9,495 bases of DNA from Clostridium sp. UBA1056 (lineage in GTDB: Bacteria > Bacillota > Clostridia > Clostridiales > Clostridiaceae). Of the stretch, positions 1 to 6,245 are shown in pieces. Numbering within the stretch: position 1 is the first letter of the stretch; every line of letters starts with the position of its first letter. Where the stretch lies: the NCBI GenBank assembly GCA_002316385.1, contig DCDL01000001.1, forward strand, positions 14,327-23,821, given 5' to 3'. The position numbers were made by a program, and so were the translations under genes. The notes beneath the pieces were generated by a model. It was not told the DNA's origin. It was given only the letters and a program-made list of their open reading frames with translations, and ran no database searches.

Positions 1-124
1 TGACGCAGTATAACACAAAATAGACGATCATTCTGACTTATTTATTTTTTGAAGATGCCTTATATATAAATATAATAATCTTACTCTTTTACTTCTTCAA
101 CTAAAATTCATGCTTTATTTTAAT

Positions 125-152
125 TTGCTATTTATATAGATTAATATATTAT
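125..152 (+). promoter_or_regulatory. Candidate promoter of the phosphodiesterase gene
   Basis: A -35-like TTGCTA (125-130) and a -10-like TATTAT (147-152) are separated by 16 bp. They would start a transcript near 159, about 60 nt before the gene. In such AT-rich DNA, matches of this quality also arise by chance, so this is only a plausible assignment. The rest of 1-199 shows no gene and no other convincing signal. Confidence 0.35.
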
Positions 153-203
153 TCTTTTGTCAGGTATTAACACCTTTCTTCAACTGTAGTAATATATGTA
201 TGT

Positions 204-212
204 ACGGAGGTG
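204..212 (+). promoter_or_regulatory. Ribosome binding site that fixes the start at 221
   Basis: ACGGAGGTG lies 8 nt before the ATG at 221. An upstream in-frame ATG at 200 lies before this site and would place the Shine-Dalgarno sequence inside the coding region. The ATG at 221 is therefore the start, and the protein begins MIYFAHRG, as is normal for this family. Confidence 0.85.
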
Positions 213-220
213 TATTAATT

Positions 221-925
221 ATGATTTATTTTGCTCATAGAGGTGCTAGTGAAAAATATCCTGAAAATACTTTACTTGCCTTTGATAAAGCTATTATGGC
301 AGGTGCAAAAGCTATAGAATTAGATGTTCATAAAACAAAGGATAATAAGCTAGTAGTTATCCATGATGAAGATATCAAAAGAACCTTTCAAGGTCAAGGC
401 CTTATAAAAGACTTAACCCTTGTTGAGTTAAATTCTTTGAAGTCTAGGGATACTGAGTATGAAAATAGCAAACTATGCAGAATTCCAACCTTATGCCAAG
501 TTCTAGAGCTACTTAAACCTAGTAAAGCATTTATAAATATAGAACTTAAAACTGATGTTATTCACTATGAAAATATAGAAAAAGATGTGATAGATTTAAT
601 AAAAAAATATGATATGGAAGATAATATATTGCTTTCTAGCTTTAATCATAAATCTCTTGAAATATGTAAATCTATAGATGAAAACATAAAATTAGGAGTT
701 CTATTTCATAAAAAAATAGACAATATAATTGATTATGCTAAAAATCTAGGTGCTTATTCTATAAACCCTAACTTTTATTTAGTGGATGAGGTTTTAATAA
801 GTGTTGCTCATAATAATAATCTAAAGGTATTTACTTACACAGTAAATAAATCCTTTTTAGCTACCCGCCTCGATAGAATTGGCTGCGATGGCATTTTTAC
901 AGATAATATAGAAAAATTTATTTAG
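221..925 (+). CDS. Glycerophosphodiester phosphodiesterase, cytosolic (UgpQ-like)
   Basis: This 234-residue protein hydrolyses glycerophosphodiesters, the deacylated phospholipids, to sn-glycerol 3-phosphate and an alcohol. It is a single GDPD TIM-barrel domain of normal length. Visible family hallmarks are the N-terminal HRG (residues 6-8), PENT (14-17), the metal-binding pair E33/D35 in AIELDV, the catalytic HDE (48-50), the 'RT..G.G.I.DLTL.EL..L' stretch (about 54-73), the metal-ligand strand NIELKT (106-111) and the C-terminal VFTYTVN and GCDGIFTDN. There is no signal peptide or membrane helix, so it should act in the cytoplasm. The start at 221 is chosen because a good ribosome site lies just upstream. 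It is the only plus-strand gene of normal size here, with no glycerophosphodiester transporter beside it, so it appears to be a single-gene unit for phospholipid turnover. The exact substrate head group cannot be told. Confidence 0.93.
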   Translation: MIYFAHRGASEKYPENTLLAFDKAIMAGAKAIELDVHKTKDNKLVVIHDEDIKRTFQGQGLIKDLTLVELNSLKSRDTEYENSKLCRIPTLCQVLELLKPSKAFINIELKTDVIHYENIEKDVIDLIKKYDMEDNILLSSFNHKSLEICKSIDENIKLGVLFHKKIDNIIDYAKNLGAYSINPNFYLVDEVLISVAHNNNLKVFTYTVNKSFLATRLDRIGCDGIFTDNIEKFI

Positions 926-1018
926 GTGTTTATGGTGGACTTTTAATTGCCTGCAGTGTTTTACTTAACAATGTAATTAATAAATAGTATTTTAATTATT
1001 TAGCGTCAATTTAAATAA

Positions 1019-1066
1019 AAAAGATACGAATTCATTGACTCACAATTTAATAAATTCGTATCTTTT
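1019..1066. terminator. Bidirectional intrinsic terminator between convergent genes
   Basis: A perfect 14-bp inverted repeat pairs AAAAGATACGAATT (1019-1032) with AATTCGTATCTTTT (1053-1066). After one mismatch the stem continues for three more pairs into the loop. On the minus strand the stem runs into six T residues followed by ATTT, a good terminator for the diguanylate cyclase. On the plus strand it ends in four T residues, serving the phosphodiesterase. It sits in the convergent gap, exactly where a shared terminator is expected. Confidence 0.85.
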
Positions 1067-1115
1067 AAACTATATGCTATAAAATATTAGTTATAATTAA
1101 TCTATTATATCTTTA

Positions 1116-2018
1116 CTAATTTTTTAGTCTATTTTTATTAACTACAGTAATATTTCTCCCCTTCTCCTTAGCTTCATAAAGATTTCTATCAGCCCTATAT
1201 ATTATCTCCTCAGTATTTACCTCTAAATCTTCAAAACCATATACTCCAAAGCTACAGGTTATATTAAATTTATTTTCCTTATATTCAAAGGTTGTTTTCT
1301 CCAGCTCTCTTCTAATCCTTTCAGCAATAATCTCAGCCTTCTCTTCATCTGTATTACTTAAAACTATTAAGAATTCTTCTCCACCATAACGTCCAATCCA
1401 GTCATTGCTATTATTTCTAATATATGAAGATGCAATTTTAGTAAACTCCTTTAATACATTATCTCCAACTATATGACCATAGGTATCATTAATTTCTTTA
1501 AAATAATCTATATCTGCCATTATAACAGACATAGGTTTATGTTCTCTTACACATTTTTCAACATCAACCTCTAAACGCTCTCTTATATATCTTCGGTTAT
1601 ATACCCCTGTCAAATCATCTCTTAAGGTGGTTTCTCTTATATCATTAAGAAATTTCTCAATAGATTCCACATATTCCTTATCTCCATTTATAATAGAACC
1701 CCCTTGTGATATGTCCTTTAAAATCTCAACTACATAAGTTTCCTCCATAATTGTAATAGGAGATGCTGTAATTAAAAAAATTTTATTGTTGTTATACTCT
1801 ATCTTTACTAAAGTTTCATTACTTTCATATGCCTTTTTAGAGATACAATTTTCACATATCTCATTTCTATTCCATAATTCATAACAGTTCCCTTTAGTTT
1901 CAATAATATTCCCACTGGTTGATATAACTTTATTTTTTATAGGATCCACTATTCTTATAATATCATATATATTTTTAAAAATTGAAAGTCTCTCTTTAAT
2001 ATCATCTATTATATCCAT
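1116..2018 (-). CDS. Diguanylate cyclase with N-terminal Cys-containing PAS-like sensor (GGDEF protein)
   Basis: This 300-residue soluble protein is predicted to make cyclic di-GMP from two GTP. Residues about 10-105 look like a small PAS-type sensor with a CX9CX2C cluster (C45, C55, C58) around LWNR. A short helical linker (about 115-135) leads to a complete GGDEF domain (about 136-295): DDLTGVYNRR, the metal-binding D169 in MADIDYFKEIND, and the signature GGEEF (212-216), which is active in known cyclases. The product-inhibition RxxD expected five residues before the signature reads NSND (203-206), so its arginine is missing. There are no membrane helices, so a cytosolic signal such as redox state, metal or a small molecule is likely, but this is inferred. 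The start has an excellent AAAAGGAGG about 8 nt upstream. The gene lies 146 nt after rmuC on the same strand and ends at the shared terminator. No EAL or HD-GYP phosphodiesterase is present in the window. Confidence 0.93.
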   Translation of the reverse strand: MDIIDDIKERLSIFKNIYDIIRIVDPIKNKVISTSGNIIETKGNCYELWNRNEICENCISKKAYESNETLVKIEYNNNKIFLITASPITIMEETYVVEILKDISQGGSIINGDKEYVESIEKFLNDIRETTLRDDLTGVYNRRYIRERLEVDVEKCVREHKPMSVIMADIDYFKEINDTYGHIVGDNVLKEFTKIASSYIRNNSNDWIGRYGGEEFLIVLSNTDEEKAEIIAERIRRELEKTTFEYKENKFNITCSFGVYGFEDLEVNTEEIIYRADRNLYEAKEKGRNITVVNKNRLKN

Positions 2019-2164
2019 ACTTCAAAACCTCCTTTTAAAAAATCTGGCTTAATCCTTTATATTTTTTTATTCCTAGAAATTTAATGAAGTATTTGACTAT
2101 AATATCATCTATGCAATATCTTTCATATCTATTAAACAAAAGTAATACAAAACATACTACTATG

Positions 2165-3550
2165 CTATTCTTCTATAGGAAATACGTCTATATACTTATC
2201 TGATGCATCCTCAGTCAAACGTTCTACACTCATAAGCTTTTTATTAATCTGTTTAGTTCTTGTCCCTACAAGTTTATCTAAGTCTGTACTGGCTTGATTC
2301 AGCTTCTTCTGTGTAGCTTTAAGTACTTCTTCAAATTTTCCAAACTCTGTTTTAACTGCTCCAAGTACATTCCAAACTTCACTTGATCTCTTTTCAATAG
2401 CAAGAGTTCTAAATCCCATCTGTAGACTATTTAAAAGTGCCGCTAAAGTTGTTGGACCTGTTACATTTATCTTATACTCTCTTTGAAGAATTTCAACTAA
2501 ATTAGTTCTTTTAACTACCTCTGCATAAAGTCCTTCTATAGGCAAAAACATAATTGCAAAATCAGTAGTATTAGGTGGATCTATATATTTATCTCTAATA
2601 TCCTTAGCTGATTTTTTTATAGCTGCTTCTAGCTTTTTATATGCTTCTTCAATTGAACTTTGATCTCCTATCTCATAGGCATCTACTAAGCTATGATACA
2701 CATCTAAAGGAAACTTTGAATCTACAGGCAAATACACTACCTCAGAAACTCTATCCTTTCCAGGAAGCTTTATTGCAAATTCCACATTATCTCTAGAGCC
2801 ATTTTTAGTTGCCACATTTATATCATATTGATCTTTAGTAAGAATTTGATCTAGAATTCTTCCCAATTGAATCTCTCCTAATGTTCCTCTAGTTTTAACA
2901 TTAGAAAGTACCTTTTTTAAGTCTCCTACACCCATAGCTAAGTTTTGCATCTCACCTAGACCTTTATGTACAACCTCTAATCTTTCACTTACTAGTTTAA
3001 AAGATTCTCCCAACCTCTTTTCCAGAGTACTTTGTAACTTTTCATCCACAGTTTCTCTCATTTTTTCTAATTTATCCTCAGTGGATTTAAGTAGTTCACC
3101 TTGTTTTTGGGATAATTCACCAAATTTATCTTTTTGGAGATTATTAAACTCACTTACACTTTTAGAGAATTGATTCTCAAAAGATTTAAGTGACTTTTCT
3201 ATAGTATTCGAATAAATATCTAATTGATTTTTCTGAAGATTTGCTATTTCACTCATTCTAGCTAAAATAGATTCACTTAACCTCTGTATTTGAACGTTTA
3301 ACTCAATTCTAGCTTCCTTCTCTCCACTTCTAGTTTCTTCTCTATTTCTAGAAATCTCATCCCTAAAGGCTTTTTCTAATTTATCAACACTTTTATCTAT
3401 ATCTCCTATTCTTTGATGTATTTGCAAAATAGAATTTTCAATATCACCTGGACTACCCTTCTTGATTCTATCTCTAGAATTATTCCAAGTTAAAGTAAAA
3501 TATATATTTACAATTAATAATATAACTATAATTACCAGTAGAATCTCCAT
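2165..3550 (-). CDS. rmuC: RmuC-family protein (DNA recombination/stability factor)
   Basis: This 461-residue protein resembles RmuC, which in E. coli limits rearrangements at inverted repeats and is thought to be nuclease-related; its biochemistry in clostridia is not established. Residues 2-20 form one hydrophobic helix that anchors the N-terminus in the membrane. Residues about 35-200 are a long charged coiled coil, with repeated Lys/Glu/Gln and leucine heptads. The conserved RmuC domain follows (about 205-435), with KTRGTLGEIQL (219-229), LPVDSKFPLD (274-283, the PD-(D/E)XK-like core), DKYIDPPNTTDFAIMFLP (320-337) and VTGPTTLAALLNSL (363-376). Length and order match the family. The start is supported by GGAG 8 nt before the ATG. 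A candidate promoter lies about 160 nt upstream in the gap after the kinase gene, so it is probably transcribed separately from the two-component genes. Confidence 0.93.
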   Translation of the reverse strand: MEILLVIIVILLIVNIYFTLTWNNSRDRIKKGSPGDIENSILQIHQRIGDIDKSVDKLEKAFRDEISRNREETRSGEKEARIELNVQIQRLSESILARMSEIANLQKNQLDIYSNTIEKSLKSFENQFSKSVSEFNNLQKDKFGELSQKQGELLKSTEDKLEKMRETVDEKLQSTLEKRLGESFKLVSERLEVVHKGLGEMQNLAMGVGDLKKVLSNVKTRGTLGEIQLGRILDQILTKDQYDINVATKNGSRDNVEFAIKLPGKDRVSEVVYLPVDSKFPLDVYHSLVDAYEIGDQSSIEEAYKKLEAAIKKSAKDIRDKYIDPPNTTDFAIMFLPIEGLYAEVVKRTNLVEILQREYKINVTGPTTLAALLNSLQMGFRTLAIEKRSSEVWNVLGAVKTEFGKFEEVLKATQKKLNQASTDLDKLVGTRTKQINKKLMSVERLTEDASDKYIDVFPIEE

Positions 3551-3708
3551 AAACTCATCTCCAACTCTTAATCTTAATCTAAAGTTTCAATTTATATCTA
3601 ATGTCTTATTCATAGACTTATTATTTAAAAACTAAATTAAAATCTTAATTTTATTTATGCCTTGCGCTAAGGTAAACTAATAAGTATGAAAATATGTTCC
3701 CTTAAAAC

Positions 3709-3738
3709 ATTATATCATTCTCCAACATAAAATTACAA
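3709..3738 (-). promoter_or_regulatory. Candidate rmuC promoter
   Basis: On the minus strand, TTGTAA (3738-3733) and a perfect TATAAT (3714-3709) are spaced 18 bp apart. This predicts transcription starting near 3702, leaving a leader of about 150 nt before rmuC. It lies downstream of the hairpin that follows the kinase gene, which fits a separate rmuC unit. The leader has no structure that I recognise as a riboswitch. Confidence 0.5.
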
Positions 3739-3792
3739 ACCTAATAAATATAAACCTATAGATAAACTTATAAATTTTAGCTTACTAATAAA

Positions 3793-3826
3793 AGCTATTG
3801 CTTGTATATATTTACTAGCAATAGCT
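3793..3826 (-). terminator. Candidate terminator after the two-component operon
   Basis: A perfect 10-bp inverted repeat (AGCTATTGCT at 3793-3802, AGCAATAGCT at 3817-3826) begins 16 nt beyond the kinase stop codon. Three further pairs are possible inside the loop after one mismatch. On the minus strand the stem is followed by TTTATTAG, giving a run of four T with the last stem base. The tract is short, so strength is uncertain, but position and stem quality are good. Confidence 0.65.
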
Positions 3827-3841
3827 ATATCTCACACTTTA

Positions 3842-5134
3842 TTAAATATTCCTCATAAGTACAACTTTAAATTCAGTACCCACTCCCACATTGCTTCTAA
3901 CTTCAACATATCCACCTTGAGCTTCAATGATTGATTTACTAAGAGATAACCCTATGCCCACAGAATCAGATTTTCCGCCCTTATAAAATCTCTTGAAAAT
4001 ATTAGGAAGATCTTTTTCATTAATTCCTTCTCCACTATCTCGTATTATTATCTTTGTATTTATTGGATTCTCTTCAAGATGTATATAAATTTCTCCACCT
4101 TCACTATGTTCTATGCCATTCTTCACTATATTAATTAAAGCTTCTCCTAACCATTGCTCATCATAATTAAACATAAATTTCTTATTAACTTTCTTATTGG
4201 TTTTATCTGCTAGACTTTTATTACTAGTGAAATCTTCTTCGTAGATACTATTTTTAAATGATATATTTACTTTGCTTTCAGCTGCCATCACCGCCAAGTT
4301 ATCCATAACTTCATAAATAGTATTAATTAAACTATTCTGCTTTATATTAAAGTTAATGGCTTTTGCATCTACCTTAGCTAATTTCAGCATACTTTTTATA
4401 AGCCAGTCCATACGATTTAATTGTACTTTACTGCTATCTAAGAATTTCTTCCTATTATCTTCACTAATTCCCTTCTTGCTTAAAATATCATTATAAACTA
4501 TAAGGGCAGATAGTGGAGTTTTCAATTGATGAGATATATCTGATAATATGTTTACTAGAAACTCCTTCTCCTTCTTTAAATCTATCATTTGACTTTGTAA
4601 AACTTGCCTCATATTTTTAAATCCATAGGAAAGTTTTGCAAAATCTCCTTCCTTTTCTTCATAAATATTTACATCATAATTTTCTTCTAGTATTTCCTTT
4701 GATGCCTTTGTTAAGTTTCTTACACGACTATATATACCACTATATTGAAGATAATTTAAAAACATTAATAAAGCTCCAAAAGTAATGCCTATAAGTATTA
4801 ATATAAATCTACTACTTTTGAAGGCTTCATTTATTCCATTTAAATATATTATATTTAAATTATCATTGTAACCATATTTTTTTAGAATTCTTTCTCCGGT
4901 TTCTATTTCCTCCTTCGCAGGCACTTTAAAAGCTGCCTCTATTAAATCTACCTCCATACCGGGATATTTTTCCATAACAGTTGCTACCATAGCAGCTCTG
5001 CCATCTATGTATTGATTCTTTATACTATTAAAACTAAATGTAATACCTATGTTCACTATAGCTATAAATATTATAATTGCAACCATTAATACCATGGAAC
5101 TCTTTTTCAACTCAGGATTTATAAAATTTCTCAT
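3842..5134 (-). CDS. Membrane sensor histidine kinase, partner of the adjacent OmpR-type regulator
   Basis: This 430-residue kinase has the classical layout: TM1 (about 13-33), an extracytoplasmic segment of about 75 residues (34-108), TM2 (about 109-129), a HAMP-like linker (about 130-185), then HisKA with ISHQLKTP and phospho-acceptor H202. The ATP-binding domain follows with the N box (N335, N339), the G1 box DSGEGI (366-371), an F box (IFKRFYKGG, 379-387) and the G2 box GIGLSLS (393-399). All catalytic motifs are intact. The 75-residue external loop separates it from the BceS-type 'intramembrane' kinases that lack one; it is closer in layout to kinases such as VncS. About 22 extra Lys/Asn/Asp-rich residues (about 298-319) interrupt the domain before the N box. 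The ATG lies 9 nt after the regulator gene, with its AGGAG site overlapping the regulator's stop codon, so the two are translationally close. The ligand is unknown; an envelope stress or a transporter-related signal is inferred from context. Confidence 0.95.
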   Translation of the reverse strand: MRNFINPELKKSSMVLMVAIIIFIAIVNIGITFSFNSIKNQYIDGRAAMVATVMEKYPGMEVDLIEAAFKVPAKEEIETGERILKKYGYNDNLNIIYLNGINEAFKSSRFILILIGITFGALLMFLNYLQYSGIYSRVRNLTKASKEILEENYDVNIYEEKEGDFAKLSYGFKNMRQVLQSQMIDLKKEKEFLVNILSDISHQLKTPLSALIVYNDILSKKGISEDNRKKFLDSSKVQLNRMDWLIKSMLKLAKVDAKAINFNIKQNSLINTIYEVMDNLAVMAAESKVNISFKNSIYEEDFTSNKSLADKTNKKVNKKFMFNYDEQWLGEALINIVKNGIEHSEGGEIYIHLEENPINTKIIIRDSGEGINEKDLPNIFKRFYKGGKSDSVGIGLSLSKSIIEAQGGYVEVRSNVGVGTEFKVVLMRNI

Positions 5135-5143
5135 TCACTTCTC

Positions 5144-5842
5144 CTACTTTCCATTAACAACTTCTCTTGACCATATATAACCTAAACCTCTTTTCGTAGT
5201 AATGTATTCAGGCTTACTAGGATTATCCTCTATTTTTTCTCTAAGCCTTTTAATATAAACTGAAAGAGTATTTTCTTCCACATAGGCTCCCTCATCTCCA
5301 AATAATTCATTCAATATATTTTCTTTACTAAGTAACACACCTGGATTCTGTAAAAATGTTAAAAGGAGCTTATACTCCTTTGCTGTTAGTGATAGCTTCT
5401 CATTATTTTTAGCTACCTCCACATTAGATGTATTAACAACTATATCTCCGCATCTTAAAATATTTAAATTATTATCTCCTCTACCAGCTCTTCTTAGGAC
5501 AACACGAATTCTTGACATTAACTCCTTCACTCTAAAAGGCTTTGTTATATAGTCATCTCCACCCATATCTAATCCTAAAATCACATTAACCTCTTCATCT
5601 AAAGCAGTTAAAAATATTATGGGAGTATCCTTTTTTTCCTTTACATATTTACAAAGATCATATCCACTTCCATCAGGTAAGTTTATATCTAAAAGTATCA
5701 AATCAAAATCTTCACTATTAAACTTTTCTTTTCCCATTTCTATAGAGCCCACTCTATAAACCTGATATCCTTCCTCTTTCAATGTGTATTCTACTCCTAA
5801 AGCCAATGCTTCATCATCTTCCACTAATAAAATCCTATTCAT
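5144..5842 (-). CDS. OmpR/PhoB-family response regulator
   Basis: This 232-residue DNA-binding regulator would be phosphorylated by the kinase encoded immediately downstream. The receiver domain (about 1-118) has the acidic pocket E8/D9/D10, phospho-acceptor D52 in LLDINLPDG, the switch T79 and the conserved K101 in ITKPF. The C-terminal winged helix (about 127-226) contains LTAKEYKLL (about 151-160), the recognition-helix region NTLSVYIKRLREKIE and the wing TKRGLGYIW. All key residues are present and the length is typical. A ribosome site GAGGAG lies 8 nt before the ATG. A promoter candidate and two copies of a 9-mer lie just upstream, so autoregulation is possible. The neighbouring ABC transporter is the most likely target, by analogy with other transporter-linked systems; no matching 9-mer is present in the 57 nt visible upstream of the ATPase gene. 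Confidence 0.95.
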   Translation of the reverse strand: MNRILLVEDDEALALGVEYTLKEEGYQVYRVGSIEMGKEKFNSEDFDLILLDINLPDGSGYDLCKYVKEKKDTPIIFLTALDEEVNVILGLDMGGDDYITKPFRVKELMSRIRVVLRRAGRGDNNLNILRCGDIVVNTSNVEVAKNNEKLSLTAKEYKLLLTFLQNPGVLLSKENILNELFGDEGAYVEENTLSVYIKRLREKIEDNPSKPEYITTKRGLGYIWSREVVNGK

Positions 5843-5902
5843 CTTAATAACTCCTCTATAAAGAATTTAGCCTATTTATTATAAAAAATTTAATTCAGAT
5901 AT

Positions 5903-5957
5903 TTAACCTGTATTTATATCTTAATATTCTCACTAAAATTATATACTATTAACCTGT
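5903..5957. repeat. Two direct copies of TTAACCTGT around the regulator start site
   Basis: The exact 9-mer TTAACCTGT occurs at 5903-5911 and 5949-5957, 46 bp apart. One copy lies inside the spacer of the candidate regulator promoter and the other about 20-28 bp after its predicted start site. That placement would suit a repressor or autoregulatory site. OmpR-type regulators usually bind closer tandem repeats, so the binding protein is unknown. Confidence 0.4.
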
Positions 5958-5965
5958 TGTGTTAG
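5938..5965 (-). promoter_or_regulatory. Candidate promoter of the two-component operon
   Basis: On the minus strand, CTAACA (5965-5960) and a perfect TATAAT (5943-5938) are 16 bp apart. The predicted start is near 5931, about 90 nt before the regulator ATG. The -10 is good and the -35 is moderate. It implies the regulator and kinase can be expressed without reading through from the transporter genes. Confidence 0.5.
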
Positions 5966-6004
5966 TTAATTTATATTTAACATTATTTACAAATAGAAAA
6001 ACTC

Positions 6005-6039
6005 TAGCATATTATGTAACTTATCATTATACAATGCTA
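6005..6039 (-). terminator. Weak candidate terminator after the ABC transporter genes
   Basis: TAGCAT (6005-6010) pairs with ATGCTA (6034-6039), with a few further pairs inside after a small internal loop. On the minus strand the stem is followed, after GAG, by five T residues (6001-5997). It lies 181 nt beyond the permease stop and just before the regulator promoter. The stem is weak, so partial read-through is likely. Confidence 0.35.
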
Positions 6040-6065
6040 ATGAAGCAATAATAAGGGAAACATAA

Positions 6066-6245
6066 ATGCTAAAGTTCAATAATCATTATAATACAAAAAT
6101 AAATAATCTTAAAGCTTCTATTACTATTATCTTTGTTATAACTTTATATATTTTCTATTTTAAAGTAATTATTACTTTATCTATCCATACTAGACGGGCT
6201 ATTATTCATTTAAATATATCTACTCTCCCCTTATACCATCAATAA
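6066..6245 (+). CDS. Possible small membrane peptide (59 codons), doubtful
   Basis: An ATG at 6066 opens 59 codons ending in TAA at 6243-6245. AAGGGA lies 7 nt before it, and a promoter-like TTTACA-18 bp-TATTAT (5986-6015) lies about 50 nt upstream. The predicted peptide has a polar N-terminus with Asn and Lys, one hydrophobic stretch (about residues 18-40) and a short tail with two arginines. It overlaps the permease 3' end by 26 nt on the opposite strand. I do not recognise it. T-rich DNA encodes hydrophobic residues by chance, so this may not be a gene. Confidence 0.2.
   Translation: MLKFNNHYNTKINNLKASITIIFVITLYIFYFKVIITLSIHTRRAIIHLNISTLPLYHQ
6161..6179. repeat. 19-bp perfect palindrome in the spacer
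   Basis: TAAAGTAATTATTACTTTA has two perfect 9-bp arms around one central base. It sits 41 nt beyond the permease stop. No T tract follows on either strand, so it does not look like an intrinsic terminator. It could be a protein-binding site or chance in AT-rich DNA. Confidence 0.4.

Larger units (their letters stand above)
5843..6219. other. 377-nt spacer between transporter and two-component genes
   Basis: The spacer is very AT-rich. Read on the minus strand after the permease stop it holds, in order, a 19-bp palindrome (6161-6179), a weak terminator-like hairpin (6005-6039), the regulator promoter (5938-5965) and two copies of TTAACCTGT (5949-5957 and 5903-5911). On the plus strand there is a promoter-like pair (5986-6015) leading to a possible 59-codon ORF (6066-6245). 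No conserved RNA family was recognised. Confidence 0.6.

Noticed and set aside
200..220. Upstream ATG at 200 as the phosphodiesterase start
   Set aside because: The ribosome binding site (204-212) lies after it, and the extra seven residues precede the normal family N-terminus.
2151..2166. Short hairpin overlapping the rmuC stop codon, followed by a few T
   Set aside because: Only four Watson-Crick pairs plus a wobble and one more; not convincing as a terminator, so read-through into the cyclase gene remains open.
3634..3651. Hairpin AAATTAA/TTAATTT in the rmuC leader, followed by five T on the minus strand
   Set aside because: The seven-pair stem is AU only and too weak to call an attenuator.
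4838..4860. 23-bp perfect AT-only palindrome (11-bp arms)
   Set aside because: It lies within the kinase coding sequence where codons for Asn, Leu, Ile and Tyr in AT-rich DNA readily create it; no sign of function.
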